Assembly (NCBI RefSeq): GCF_900177295.1
Contig: NZ_FWZX01000012.1
Span: forward strand, 1-64,000
Direction: 5' to 3'
Source of the DNA: Tistlia consotensis USBA 355
GTDB taxonomy: Bacteria; Pseudomonadota; Alphaproteobacteria; Kiloniellales; DSM-21159
DNA: 64,000 nt
Made by a program: the position numbers and the translations under genes. Positions 1 to 7,948 of this stretch are shown piece after piece. Positions within the stretch are counted from its first letter, which is position 1, and the number at the start of each line of letters is the position of its first letter. The notes below the pieces were generated by a model that saw only the letters and a list, made by a program, of their open reading frames with translations, ran no database searches and was not told the DNA's origin.

Positions 1-251
1 AGCTGCTCCATCAGCTGGCGCTCCGAGCGGATCGAGTAGAAGGCCTGCAGCAGCAGCGCCCGCAGCAGCTTCTCCGGCGCGATCGACGGCCGCCCGATCC
101 GCGAATAGAGCTCATCGAAACGCGGCGAGAGAACCTCCAGCGCCTCGTCGACGATCGCCCGGATCCCCCGCAGAGGATGATCCGACGGCACCCGAGCTTC
201 GCAGCTCACGTAAGAGAACAGCTCGCCCGAACCCGCATCCCCGCCGCGCAT
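1..251 (-). CDS. IS5 family transposase, N-terminal part (runs off window)
   Basis: The reverse strand from ATG at 251 reads MRGGDAGSGELFSYV and continues open to the window edge, giving 83 residues. It contains the typical N-terminal DUF772 region of IS5-type transposases: VPSDHPLRGIRAIVDEAL, then GRPSIAPEKLLRALLLQAFY and SIRSERQLMEQL. The catalytic DDE residues would lie beyond the edge. The protein would catalyse cut-and-paste movement of its own element. Whether the complete gene is intact cannot be judged. Confidence 0.85.
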   Translation of the reverse strand, partial: MRGGDAGSGELFSYVSCEARVPSDHPLRGIRAIVDEALEVLSPRFDELYSRIGRPSIAPEKLLRALLLQAFYSIRSERQLMEQ

Positions 252-330
252 GCCAAGCCTCCCTCGGCAACACCATGACGGAATCGAATCACCCCCCGCA
301 CAGAGCCGGAAGACACTTTTTCAGCAGCCT
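1..330 (-). mobile_element. Partial IS5-like insertion sequence (right-hand end)
   Basis: The first 330 bases hold the 5' part of a transposase gene plus a non-coding end. On the minus strand the outer end reads CAGGCTGCTGAAAAAGTG (about 313-330), which resembles the terminal inverted repeats of IS5-type elements from alphaproteobacteria. The other end lies outside the window, so the repeat pair and any target duplication cannot be confirmed. The element stops one base before the stop codon of the neighbouring dioxygenase gene. Family and end position are inferred from resemblance. Confidence 0.7.
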
Positions 331-331
331 G

Positions 332-1462
332 CTACCCGCCGTACTGGCGGCGCAGGACCTTCTGGCGGCTGGAGACCATGTCGCGGTCGAAGTAGCCCTG
401 GCGCATGTGGCGGTTGCCGCCGCCGGCCAGCTCGAAGGGCCTGCGGCCGTGCAGCACCCGGTAGTTGTCGAGGATGAAGGCCTGGCCGGGCTGCAGCTTG
501 AAGGTGACGGTCATCGCGTCGGCGTAGAGCAATTCGGCGAAGCGGGCGCGCGCGGCGTAGTAGCGCTCCAGCTCGGCCGCCGGCCGGGCGTCGACGAACT
601 CGGTGCGGTTCGACCAGGCGACGCGCTCGACCCGCCCCGCGGAATCGAGGCCGATCAGGCTGCGCAGGTTCTCCAGCATCGTCGTCTCGTCCTGGTAGCG
701 GAAGTAGACCGGCGTCGTCGCCAGCGCCTCGAAGGCCTCCGGGTCCTCGCGGCGCAGCCGCTCGGCGACCGCGAAGCCGTCGACGATGGTGCTCTCGCCG
801 CCCTCGAAGGAGTTGGCGAGGCAGTGCAGCACGACGTAGCCGATGGTCGAGAAGCGGTAGGGATTGTCGACGTGCGGCTCCAGGCCCCGGTTGGTCAGGG
901 TCAGGTCGAAGGCGTCGGCGTCGACCTTGACGTCCTCGACGCCGCCCCAGTTGGTCAGCTTGATGTTGCCGATCAGGCCCATGAACTCGAGGATGCCGTT
1001 CTTCTCCGGCGGCACGCCCTCGATCAGCACGCAGCCGAGCCGCGCCAGGTCGTCGAGCAGGCCGAGCAGCGGCGCGCCCTGCTTCAGCTCGGCCAGGTCG
1101 TAGCAGGGGAAGCCGCCGAGCGCGCCGTCCCAGAGCTGCTTCACGCCGACCAGGTCGACCTGCTCGCGCGGCGCCAGGGCCGCGCGCAGCGCCCGGCCGT
1201 CGAAGCGGACCGCGGCGCCGTCGCTGAAGCCCACGGCGACCGCGCCCTCGTCCTCGCGCCGGGCCTCGGTCACCGCCAGGTCGCGCGGCAGGAAGGCGGC
1301 CTCCAGCTTGCGCTGGCCGGTGCGGGCGTCGAGCGTCTCCTCGCTCGGCGCGCGCTCGCGCAGCCAGACCGGATGGAAGGTGAAGCGGGCGCCGTCGGCC
1401 CAGGTCACGGCGAGCCCGCGGTCCTCGAGGGCGACGGTCTCGATGGCGGCGGAAGCGGTCAC
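332..1462 (-). CDS. Gamma-butyrobetaine dioxygenase-like Fe(II)/2-oxoglutarate oxygenase (TauD/TfdA superfamily)
   Basis: Predicted 376-residue oxygenase. The N-terminal ~90 residues (VTWADGARFTFHPVWLRERAPS) look like the DUF971 domain found before the TauD domain in gamma-butyrobetaine and trimethyllysine hydroxylases, although its zinc-binding Cys/His set is not evident. The catalytic domain has the iron ligands H197-x-D199 (EPHVDNPYR) and H338 (DNYRVLHGRRPF). The GTG start at 1462 is chosen because AGAGGAGA lies just upstream; an in-frame start further up lacks this. It lies 162 bp downstream of a CoA transferase gene on the same strand, so it may be co-transcribed or have its own promoter. 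Hydroxylation of a trimethylammonium acid is the family precedent; the substrate here is inferred only. Its stop codon touches an IS end. Confidence 0.82.
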   Translation of the reverse strand: MTASAAIETVALEDRGLAVTWADGARFTFHPVWLRERAPSEETLDARTGQRKLEAAFLPRDLAVTEARREDEGAVAVGFSDGAAVRFDGRALRAALAPREQVDLVGVKQLWDGALGGFPCYDLAELKQGAPLLGLLDDLARLGCVLIEGVPPEKNGILEFMGLIGNIKLTNWGGVEDVKVDADAFDLTLTNRGLEPHVDNPYRFSTIGYVVLHCLANSFEGGESTIVDGFAVAERLRREDPEAFEALATTPVYFRYQDETTMLENLRSLIGLDSAGRVERVAWSNRTEFVDARPAAELERYYAARARFAELLYADAMTVTFKLQPGQAFILDNYRVLHGRRPFELAGGGNRHMRQGYFDRDMVSSRQKVLRRQYGG

Positions 1463-1624
1463 GGCTCTCCTCTCGTGCTGTCGGTCGGCAGGGGCGCAGG
1501 ACCGGCCGAGACGGCCGGTCGCCACCCCCGGACATACTACGGGAGGCCCTGCGGCCGAAAGATGTTGCGCCGCACAACGGCCAAGAGGCCAGACCCGTAA
1601 GGCTTGCCCGGAGCGGTCGAGGCG

Positions 1625-2770
1625 TCAGGGGCGCCGGGGCGCGTCGGCCAGGACGCCGGCGGCGACCAGGTGCTCGTACTCCGCCGGATCGCGGCCGAGC
1701 AGCTCGACGACGATCGCGCGGTTGTCGCCGCCGAGGGTCGGCGCCGGGCCGCGCACCGCCGCCGCGGCGCCGTCGAGCGTCCAGGGCAGACCCTTGACCG
1801 GCTCGCCGTCGGGCCCGGCCGCGACGGCGAGGCCGCGGCCTGGGCCGGTCGCCCCGGCCATATCCTCGGCCCGGCGCACCGGCTCGGCGGCGGCGCCTCG
1901 CGCCCGCAGGAAGCCGGCGGCCGCCTCGGCCGGCCGCGCCGCGACCCAGGCGGCGAGCGCCTCGGGCTCCGTCGACAGGCCCTCAGCACCCAGGCGCTCG
2001 GCCGTCTCGGGCCGCTCGACGGTGACCGCGAGCCAGCGGCCGTCGGCGCTGCGGAACAGGCCTTCCAGCGGGCGGTCGCGGGGCCCGGCGTAGGGATCGC
2101 CCCCCTGGGCCGCGCAGAGGATGCTCTCGCCGATGAAGTAGGCGGAGAGCTCGCGCTGCGAGAGGTCGACATGGGCCGGCAGGCCGTCGCGCCGGGCGTC
2201 GATCAGCGCCGCCACCAGCATGCCGGCGGCGAACAGCGAGGCGACCTGGTCGGGATAGTTGAGCGCCTGGCCGCTGACCTGCGGATCCCCCCCGGGATAG
2301 CGCACGAAGGAGGCCATGCCGCTCGAGGCCTCCAGGGTCGAGCCGAAGGAGACGGCCAGGGCGTCCGGGCCGTCGACGCCCTGGCTCGACACCGAGCCGA
2401 GCACGACCCGCGGATTGACCGCGACCAGGGCCGGGAAGCCGACGCCGAGGCGCTCCATCACCCCGACCCGGAAGTTCTCGACCACGATGTCGCTGACCGC
2501 GACCAGATCGAGCAGCAGCCGTCGCCCCTCCGCGCTCTTCAGGTCGACGCAGAGGCCGCGCTTGCCGCGGTTGGTGAAGCGGAAGTGCGGCGAGTGATCC
2601 CACCAGCGCGGGTCGTCCGCCTGGCCTGCCCAGTAGCGGAAGGGATCGATGTAGTCCGGCCCCTCGACCTTGATCACCTCGGCGCCGAGGTCGGCCAGGA
2701 TGGCGGAGGTGCTGGCACCGGCGGTGATGATGCCGAAGTCGACGACGCGCACCCCTTCCAGAGGCCCCAT
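1625..2770 (-). CDS. CaiB/BaiF (family III) CoA transferase, catalytic-type subunit
   Basis: A 381-residue family III CoA transferase, close to the usual ~390-400. It opens GPLEGVRVVDFG and carries EVIKVEGPDYIDPFR and GKRGLCVDLKSAEGR. In the segment AHVDLSQRELSAYF the Asp aligns with the CaiB/Frc residue that forms the acyl-aspartyl anhydride, so the active site appears intact. ATG 2770 (GGGAG about 10 nt upstream) is preferred to an in-frame TTG at 2779. It follows another CoA-transferase-like gene by about 50 bp in a TRAP/thiolase operon. It probably activates an imported carboxylate by transferring CoA from a donor thioester, perhaps together with the neighbouring paralogue. Donor and acceptor cannot be read from sequence. 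Confidence 0.85.
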   Translation of the reverse strand: MGPLEGVRVVDFGIITAGASTSAILADLGAEVIKVEGPDYIDPFRYWAGQADDPRWWDHSPHFRFTNRGKRGLCVDLKSAEGRRLLLDLVAVSDIVVENFRVGVMERLGVGFPALVAVNPRVVLGSVSSQGVDGPDALAVSFGSTLEASSGMASFVRYPGGDPQVSGQALNYPDQVASLFAAGMLVAALIDARRDGLPAHVDLSQRELSAYFIGESILCAAQGGDPYAGPRDRPLEGLFRSADGRWLAVTVERPETAERLGAEGLSTEPEALAAWVAARPAEAAAGFLRARGAAAEPVRRAEDMAGATGPGRGLAVAAGPDGEPVKGLPWTLDGAAAAVRGPAPTLGGDNRAIVVELLGRDPAEYEHLVAAGVLADAPRRP

Positions 2771-2819
2771 GAAGCGCAAGCTCCCGAACAGTCGATGAAT
2801 CGATACGAAGCGCCGGCGG

Positions 2820-3830
2820 TCAGGCGGCGTGCCGGACCACGGCCGGCAGCGCCGGCACCCCGAAGGCGGGCGAGCCCTGCGCCAGCTCGATGAAGGCGCG
2901 GGCCGCCATCTGCCGGTCGTCGAGCAGCTCGCCGACGCTCAGCACCGGCCCGATCGGGATGCCCAGGCGCCGGGCCGCCGCGGTGATCTCGTCGCGGCCC
3001 TGACCGGCCGCCCAGCCGGCGAGCAGCGCGCGGAAGTCGGCGATCGCACCGCGCCGCGCGTCGCGGGTCGCGAAGCGCGGCTCGGTCAGGGCCGCCTCGC
3101 CGGTCAGCTCGGCAAGCTTGGCCAGGTCCTTGTCCTGGAACACGATGGCGACGTGGCCGTCGCGGCAGCGATAGGTCGCCCAGTCCTCCGCGCGGCCGAC
3201 GCCGGCGGCAGTCTGGCCCAGCTGCGCGGCCAGGTAGTGCTTCCAGTTGAGCCAGAGCGCGACCTCGAGGATCGGCACGCGGCTGTGCAGCGGCCCGCGC
3301 CCGGCCAGGCGCTGGAAGGCCCCGCAGATCACGGCGTCGAAGGCGGCCGTGCCGGCGGCGTAGGCGGCCTGGTGGCCGGGCAGCGGCAGCGGCGGCCGGC
3401 CCGGCTCGCCGAAGACGTCGAGCAGGCCGCTCGCGGCCAGGATCGTGAGCTCGCTGCCGGCGCCCTCCGGACCCGGCGCCTCGAGCAGCACGGCCGTGCC
3501 GCGGGTCCAGGCCGCGGCCAGCTCGGGATCGTCGGTCACCAGGTCCGCCGGCCCGGCCGGCAGGGCTGCGACCTCCTCCTTGCCGGCGGTCAGGAAGCGA
3601 TGGAGGGCGCTGTCGCCATCCGGCAGCAGCGGGCCGGCGCGGCGCAACGGGTCCCGGCCTGCGGGCGGCGCGACCCGCACGACCCGGCCGCCGACGCAAG
3701 CGGCGATCCGGCCGGCGAAGGAGACCGCCGCTGCCGTGACCAGCGCCGCCGTCGGCCGCACGAACTCGACGAGCGTCGTGCCGGTCAGCGCCCGGGGCGC
3801 CTGCCTGGCCGAAGGAAGGGGTCTGGTCAT
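2820..3830 (-). CDS. CaiB/BaiF-like CoA transferase subunit, apparently lacking the catalytic Asp
   Basis: A 336-residue divergent family III CoA-transferase-like protein. The C-terminal part is recognisable (WATYRCRDGHVAIVFQDKD, then LGIPIGPVLSVGELLDDRQ), but the N-terminal nucleotide-binding part is degraded and Pro/Ala-rich. In SRVPILEVALW, Arg appears to occupy the position of the catalytic Asp (compare HVDLSQREL in the next gene). Heteromeric family III transferases, such as benzylsuccinate CoA transferase BbsEF, combine an active and an inactive subunit, which fits this gene pair. The ATG at 3830 has only a weak ribosome site. The alternative is an independently decaying paralogue, but the frame is intact. 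Confidence 0.72.
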   Translation of the reverse strand: MTRPLPSARQAPRALTGTTLVEFVRPTAALVTAAAVSFAGRIAACVGGRVVRVAPPAGRDPLRRAGPLLPDGDSALHRFLTAGKEEVAALPAGPADLVTDDPELAAAWTRGTAVLLEAPGPEGAGSELTILAASGLLDVFGEPGRPPLPLPGHQAAYAAGTAAFDAVICGAFQRLAGRGPLHSRVPILEVALWLNWKHYLAAQLGQTAAGVGRAEDWATYRCRDGHVAIVFQDKDLAKLAELTGEAALTEPRFATRDARRGAIADFRALLAGWAAGQGRDEITAAARRLGIPIGPVLSVGELLDDRQMAARAFIELAQGSPAFGVPALPAVVRHAA

Positions 3831-3864
3831 CGGAAGGGGGATCTTCTCGCTGGTCGGCCGGCGG

Positions 3865-4824
3865 CTACTTGACGAGCCCGCGCTCGCGCAGGTAGCGGAT
3901 CACGCCCGGATGCATCGGCGGGTCGACATCGACCAGGGCGTTCCGGAGGGTGATGTTCTTGAAGGCCGGGTTGTCGGGCTGCTTGCCGTCCCAATAGGCC
4001 TTGGTGAACTCGTAGACCGCGTTCTCGTCGGCCTTCTCGTTGACGAACAGCACCTCGGGGTAGCCGAAGGTCTTCACGTCTTCGGTCTGGCCCGGATAGG
4101 TGTTCGCCGGGATCGTGATCCGCAGCATCGTGCCGCCGTAGGCCGCGTTCAGCTTGGCGAAGGCCGCGTCCGGGATCGGCAGGATGTTGACCGGCGTCGT
4201 GGCGGCGAGCTGCATGACCGGGCTGCCCGGCATCGGCAGGCCGTTGCAGGTCGCGTCGAAGATGCCGTCGCCCAGCGAATCGAAGCTCTTGCTGGTCGCG
4301 ATCTCGAAGATCTGGAAGTCCTCCGGCTTCATGCCGAGGGCCTTGATCAGCGCGCGGTTGATCTGCTGGGTCGAGGTCGAGGGCACGTTGATGTTGAGCT
4401 TCTTGCCCTTGAGGTCCTTGAAGCTCTTGATCCCCGAATCGGCGCGCACCACGCAGTGGGCCGTCGCGACCGTCACCGGGAAGAGCCGGCGCAGCGGCGC
4501 GAACATCTCCTTGGCGTTGGGCAGCTTCGTGAACTTCCCGGTGCCGCGGACGGCGTCCTGCAGGTCCGCCAGCAGGGTCATGGCCGAATCGACGTCGCCC
4601 CGCGCCACCAGGCTGAGGTTCTCGTTGTAGCCGCCGGAGGTCTGTGCGGAGACGTCGAGCTTGTCGGTCCGCGAGTTGACCGTCTGGGCGATGGCCGAGC
4701 CGGTGATGTAGGGGCCGGAGCCCGTGCTCGAGGTCGCGATGGACCACTTGGTCTGGGCGGCCGCCAGCGACGGCAGGCCCAGGGCGATCAGCGCCGCGGC
4801 GGCGGCAAGCGTGCGAAGTCTCAT
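3865..4824 (-). CDS. TAXI family TRAP transporter solute-binding receptor
   Basis: A 319-residue periplasmic receptor. Residues 1-23 form a Sec signal peptide (MRLRTLAAAAALIALGLPSL, then AAAQ). The mature start KWSIATSSTGSGPYITGSA is the glycine-rich motif typical of TAXI receptors. Later segments (TAHCVVRADSGIKSFKDLKG) also fit. GGAGGTGAAGGAGG sits immediately before ATG 4824. TAXI receptors pair with fused TRAP permeases, and such a permease is the next gene upstream in the operon. The ligand is unknown. The neighbouring CoA transferases and hydratase suggest an organic acid that is then made into a CoA ester. Confidence 0.92.
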   Translation of the reverse strand: MRLRTLAAAAALIALGLPSLAAAQTKWSIATSSTGSGPYITGSAIAQTVNSRTDKLDVSAQTSGGYNENLSLVARGDVDSAMTLLADLQDAVRGTGKFTKLPNAKEMFAPLRRLFPVTVATAHCVVRADSGIKSFKDLKGKKLNINVPSTSTQQINRALIKALGMKPEDFQIFEIATSKSFDSLGDGIFDATCNGLPMPGSPVMQLAATTPVNILPIPDAAFAKLNAAYGGTMLRITIPANTYPGQTEDVKTFGYPEVLFVNEKADENAVYEFTKAYWDGKQPDNPAFKNITLRNALVDVDPPMHPGVIRYLRERGLVK

Positions 4825-4847
4825 GTTTCCTCCTTCACCTCCCATTT

Positions 4848-6752
4848 TTATGTGCTTGCGAAAGAACGCTGTGCCCGGAGGCGTGCAAGCAGGACGCCCC
4901 CGCCGACCAGGCAGAGCCCGATCGCATCGGTGGTGAGACCCGGATCGACGAGGCAGACCGCGCCGACGCCGACGGCCAGGCGCTCGATCGGCGAGAGCGG
5001 CCACTGCAGCCAGCCCTGCAGGGCCGCGGCGATGGCGACCGTGCCGACCGCCGCCATGACCGCGGTCAGCGCGATGTCGTACCAGGCGCCCTGGAACAGC
5101 AGCGCGGGCGCGTAGACGAACATGAAGGCGACGATGAATCCGGGCAGCGAGTAGTAGAAGGCGGTGACCGCGGTCTTCCACCAGTTGGCCTCGGCGATCG
5201 AGGCCGCGACCACGGCGACCACGGCGACGGGCGGCGTCGAGCCGGACTTGATCGCGAAGTAGAAGAGGAAGAGGTGCGCCGCCAGGGTCGGCACGCCGAC
5301 CTTCTCGAAGGCCGGTGCCACGAAGAGCGCCAGCAGCACGTAGGCGATCGGTGTCGGCATGCCCATGCCGAGCACCGTCGCCGCGACCACGCCGAGCAGC
5401 AGCGTCAGGATCAGGCTGCCGTGGGTGCCGAGCAGGATGATCTCCGACAGGCGCGGACCGAGGCCGGTCGTCACCATGGCCTGCTGGATGAAGCCGATCG
5501 CGGCGATCAGGGCGGTGACCCCCGCGGCGGCGCGCGCCCCGCCGTCGAAGATCTCGATGAAGCGCCCGAAGGTCAGGCGCGAGCTGGCACGGGTCATGGC
5601 GACGACGATCGAGACCAGGATCGTGACCATGCCGGCGTAGGTCGGCGAGGCGCCCCTGCCCATCAGCAGGTAGAACAGCAGGGCCGGCGGGAGCAGCAGG
5701 TGCCAGCCGTCCTTGAACACCTGGCGCAGCGAGGGGATGCGCGAGGGATCGAGGCCCTCCAGGCCGAGCTTCTTGGCCTCGAAGTGCACCACCGCGAAGA
5801 TCGACAGGAAGTAGAGCAACGCCGGGATCAGGGCGGCCAGCGTGATGGTCGCGTAGGGGATCCCGGTCATCTCGGCCATGATGAAGGCGCCGGCGCCCAT
5901 CACCGGAGGCAGGAACTGCGAGCCCTCGGAGGCGACCGTCTCGATGGCGCCGGCCTTGTGCGCCGGCATGCCGGCGCGCTTCATCAGCGGGATGGTGAAG
6001 GTGCCGGTCGTCGCGACGTTGCCGATCGAGGAGCCGACCATGGTGCCGAGCCCAGCGCTCGCCGCGACCGCCGACTTCGCCGGGCCGCCGCTGTGGCGTC
6101 CGAAGACGGCGTTGCAGAGGTCCATGATGAAGGCGCCGGTCTGCGTCTGGGTCATCGCGGCGCTGAGCAGCAGGAACATGAAGAGGTAGCTGGCCGCGAC
6201 CTCCAGCCCGAAGCCGAAGATGCCCTCCGAGGTGTAGGCCGTCAGGTAGACGAAGCGGCGGAAATCCATGCCGGGGTGGCCGAGGATGCCGGGCAGCTCG
6301 CGGCCGTAGAGGATGTAGCCGATGCCGGCGAGGGAGAGCAGGAAGAAGGCCATCGACTCGCGCCGCGCCGCCTCCAGCACGACCAGCACCAGGATCGCGC
6401 CGAAGACGATGTCCTCGCGGGTCAGGAAGGCGGCGCCCCAGGACGAGAGGATGCGGTCGAGGTCGAGGATGACGTGCCCGGTGCCGGCCAGCGTGCCGGC
6501 GACGCAGAGCCAGTTGAGCGCCCGCTCCCAGAGCGGCCCCGGCTCGTCCGTGCCCTCGCGGCGCAGGAAGTAGAGGGTGAAGGACGCGGCCAGGAAGATC
6601 GCCAGGTGGACCAGCGTGGTCCGGTAGGGCCCGAAGATCGCCGCGTAGATCATGTAGGTCGAGAAGAGCAGCGCGACCGCCGTCAGGCCGTGCTGGAACC
6701 GGTTGCGGCTCCGGCAGTAGTCGCCCAGGCAGGTTCGCGCCGCGGCGATCAT
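4848..6752 (-). CDS. TRAP transporter fused permease (4TM small plus 12TM large subunit)
   Basis: A 634-residue inner-membrane protein with many hydrophobic segments. The first ~170 residues correspond to the small (DctQ-like) subunit and the remainder to the large DctM-like channel, including GTFTIPLMKRAGMPAHKAGA and GMGMPTPIAYVLLALFVAP, characteristic of TAXI-type fused permeases. ATG 6752 overlaps the stop of the enoyl-CoA hydratase as ATGA, arguing for translational coupling. With the receptor 23 bp downstream it should form a Na+- or H+-coupled secondary uptake system. Confidence 0.92.
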   Translation of the reverse strand: MIAAARTCLGDYCRSRNRFQHGLTAVALLFSTYMIYAAIFGPYRTTLVHLAIFLAASFTLYFLRREGTDEPGPLWERALNWLCVAGTLAGTGHVILDLDRILSSWGAAFLTREDIVFGAILVLVVLEAARRESMAFFLLSLAGIGYILYGRELPGILGHPGMDFRRFVYLTAYTSEGIFGFGLEVAASYLFMFLLLSAAMTQTQTGAFIMDLCNAVFGRHSGGPAKSAVAASAGLGTMVGSSIGNVATTGTFTIPLMKRAGMPAHKAGAIETVASEGSQFLPPVMGAGAFIMAEMTGIPYATITLAALIPALLYFLSIFAVVHFEAKKLGLEGLDPSRIPSLRQVFKDGWHLLLPPALLFYLLMGRGASPTYAGMVTILVSIVVAMTRASSRLTFGRFIEIFDGGARAAAGVTALIAAIGFIQQAMVTTGLGPRLSEIILLGTHGSLILTLLLGVVAATVLGMGMPTPIAYVLLALFVAPAFEKVGVPTLAAHLFLFYFAIKSGSTPPVAVVAVVAASIAEANWWKTAVTAFYYSLPGFIVAFMFVYAPALLFQGAWYDIALTAVMAAVGTVAIAAALQGWLQWPLSPIERLAVGVGAVCLVDPGLTTDAIGLCLVGGGVLLARLRAQRSFAST

Positions 6753-7537
6753 CGCTCGATCCGCCCCTGGCCGGGGTTCTTCTCGCCGGCGCTGAAGCGC
6801 GCCAGGCCGCCGCGCTGCGCGTCGGTGCGCCCGCGGATCTGGGCGTTGGTCAGCTCGCCGAAGTCGAAGGCGCGGCGCCAGTCGGTGATGATCGCCGGCA
6901 CGGTGTCGAGCGCCTGCTTGGCGGCGGCCAGCGCGACCGCGTCGAAGCCGGCGACGTGCAGCGCCAGCGCCTCGGCCTCCTCGAGCAGCCGCTCGTCGGA
7001 AACGCAGCGGTTGACCAGCCCCCAGGCCTCGGCCGTGCGCGCGTCGACCCGCTTGCCGGTCAGCACCATCCAGGCCGCCCGCTTGCGCGACAGCGACAGC
7101 TGGGTCGCCGGCCCGGCCAGGCCGGGATAGGTCGCGAAGCCGATCTCCGGCATGCCGAGCTCCGCGGACTCCGCGGCGATCGCGAGGTCGCAGACGTTGA
7201 TCAGGGTGGTGCCGCCACCCAGCGCGAAGCCGTTGACCGCGGCGATGAAGACCGCCGGATGCTGGCGCATCGCGACGTTGACGTCGCGCCATTCGTCGTT
7301 GGCGGTCTCGACGCCCCGCTCGCGGTCGGCGGCGACCTCCTTGAGGTCCATGCCGGCGCAGAAGGCCGGACCGCTGCCCGTCAGCACGATCGCCCGCGGG
7401 CCGTCCCTCAGCCGCTCGAAGGCGGCGAGCAGCTCGCCGCGCGCCTGGCGGTTCATGGCGTTGCGCTTGTCGGCCCGGTCGAAGGTGACGAGCGCCCAGG
7501 CGCCGCGCTCCTCGACCTTGATCAGGGGCGTGCTCAC
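6749..7537 (-). CDS. Enoyl-CoA hydratase/isomerase (crotonase) family protein
   Basis: A 262-residue crotonase-fold protein. It has the oxyanion-hole segments GPAFCAGMDLKEVA and NGFALGGGTTLINVCDLAIA. The second catalytic region AELGMPEIGFATYPGLAG carries the Glu common to hydratases (MPEIG), but the ALGGG pattern also occurs in isomerases and hydrolases. The GTG start at 7537 overlaps the stop of the DUF35 gene as GTGA, and the 3' end overlaps the TRAP permease, so the gene sits inside a tightly coupled operon. It probably hydrates a 2-enoyl-CoA made after CoA transfer to the imported acid. The exact reaction is inferred. Confidence 0.88.
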   Translation of the reverse strand: MSTPLIKVEERGAWALVTFDRADKRNAMNRQARGELLAAFERLRDGPRAIVLTGSGPAFCAGMDLKEVAADRERGVETANDEWRDVNVAMRQHPAVFIAAVNGFALGGGTTLINVCDLAIAAESAELGMPEIGFATYPGLAGPATQLSLSRKRAAWMVLTGKRVDARTAEAWGLVNRCVSDERLLEEAEALALHVAGFDAVALAAAKQALDTVPAIITDWRRAFDFGELTNAQIRGRTDAQRGGLARFSAGEKNPGQGRIER

Positions 7538-7944
7538 GCGGCCGACCCCGCCAGGCGGAACAGCGGCACGGTGACGTCGCCGCGTGCGTCGAAGGTCACC
7601 TCGATCGGCTTGCCGACCGCGAGCTCGGCCTTGTCGGCCAGCACGTTGGTCAGCAGCTGCGCGCCTTCCTCCAGGCGCACCATGGTGACGTTGTAGGGCA
7701 GCTCGTCGGCGAAGCCCTCGTAGTACTTCTGGTGGAACACCACCCAGGACAAGATCTCGCCCCTGCCGGAGCACTCGACCCATTCCCAGGAGGCCTTCGG
7801 CGCGTAGGGGCTGACCGGCGCCGGCGGATACCAGCACCGGCCGGTCTCGCCGCAGCGCTGCAGCAGCAGGCGGCCCTCGGCGCAGGCCTGCCAGAAGGGC
7901 TTGTTCCAGACGTCGACGATCGGGTTGGGCTTGGCTGTCGTCAC
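7534..7944 (-). CDS. DUF35 OB-fold, Zn-ribbon protein (thiolase partner)
   Basis: A 136-residue protein of the DUF35 family: an N-terminal rubredoxin-like segment followed by an OB fold (about 60-130). Zinc ligands are reduced: C31 and C37 are visible (LQRCGETGRCWYPP), but the expected second cysteine pair is missing apart from a displaced C58. Family members bind SCP2-type thiolases and are needed for their activity, as in BbsA/BbsB of toluene degradation. Here the thiolase gene lies 4 bp upstream, supporting the same partnership. The stop overlaps the hydratase start (GTGA). Confidence 0.88.
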   Translation of the reverse strand: MTTAKPNPIVDVWNKPFWQACAEGRLLLQRCGETGRCWYPPAPVSPYAPKASWEWVECSGRGEILSWVVFHQKYYEGFADELPYNVTMVRLEEGAQLLTNVLADKAELAVGKPIEVTFDARGDVTVPLFRLAGSAA

Positions 7945-7948
7945 GGTG

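Noticed and set aside
1500-1520. 9-bp palindrome (gap of 3) upstream of the GBBH-like gene as an operator or terminator
   Set aside because: GC-only palindromes of this size are frequent by chance here and no promoter element is associated.
275-1600. Long plus-strand frame opposite the GBBH-like oxygenase
   Set aside because: Shadow of the real minus-strand gene; no domains, no ribosome site.
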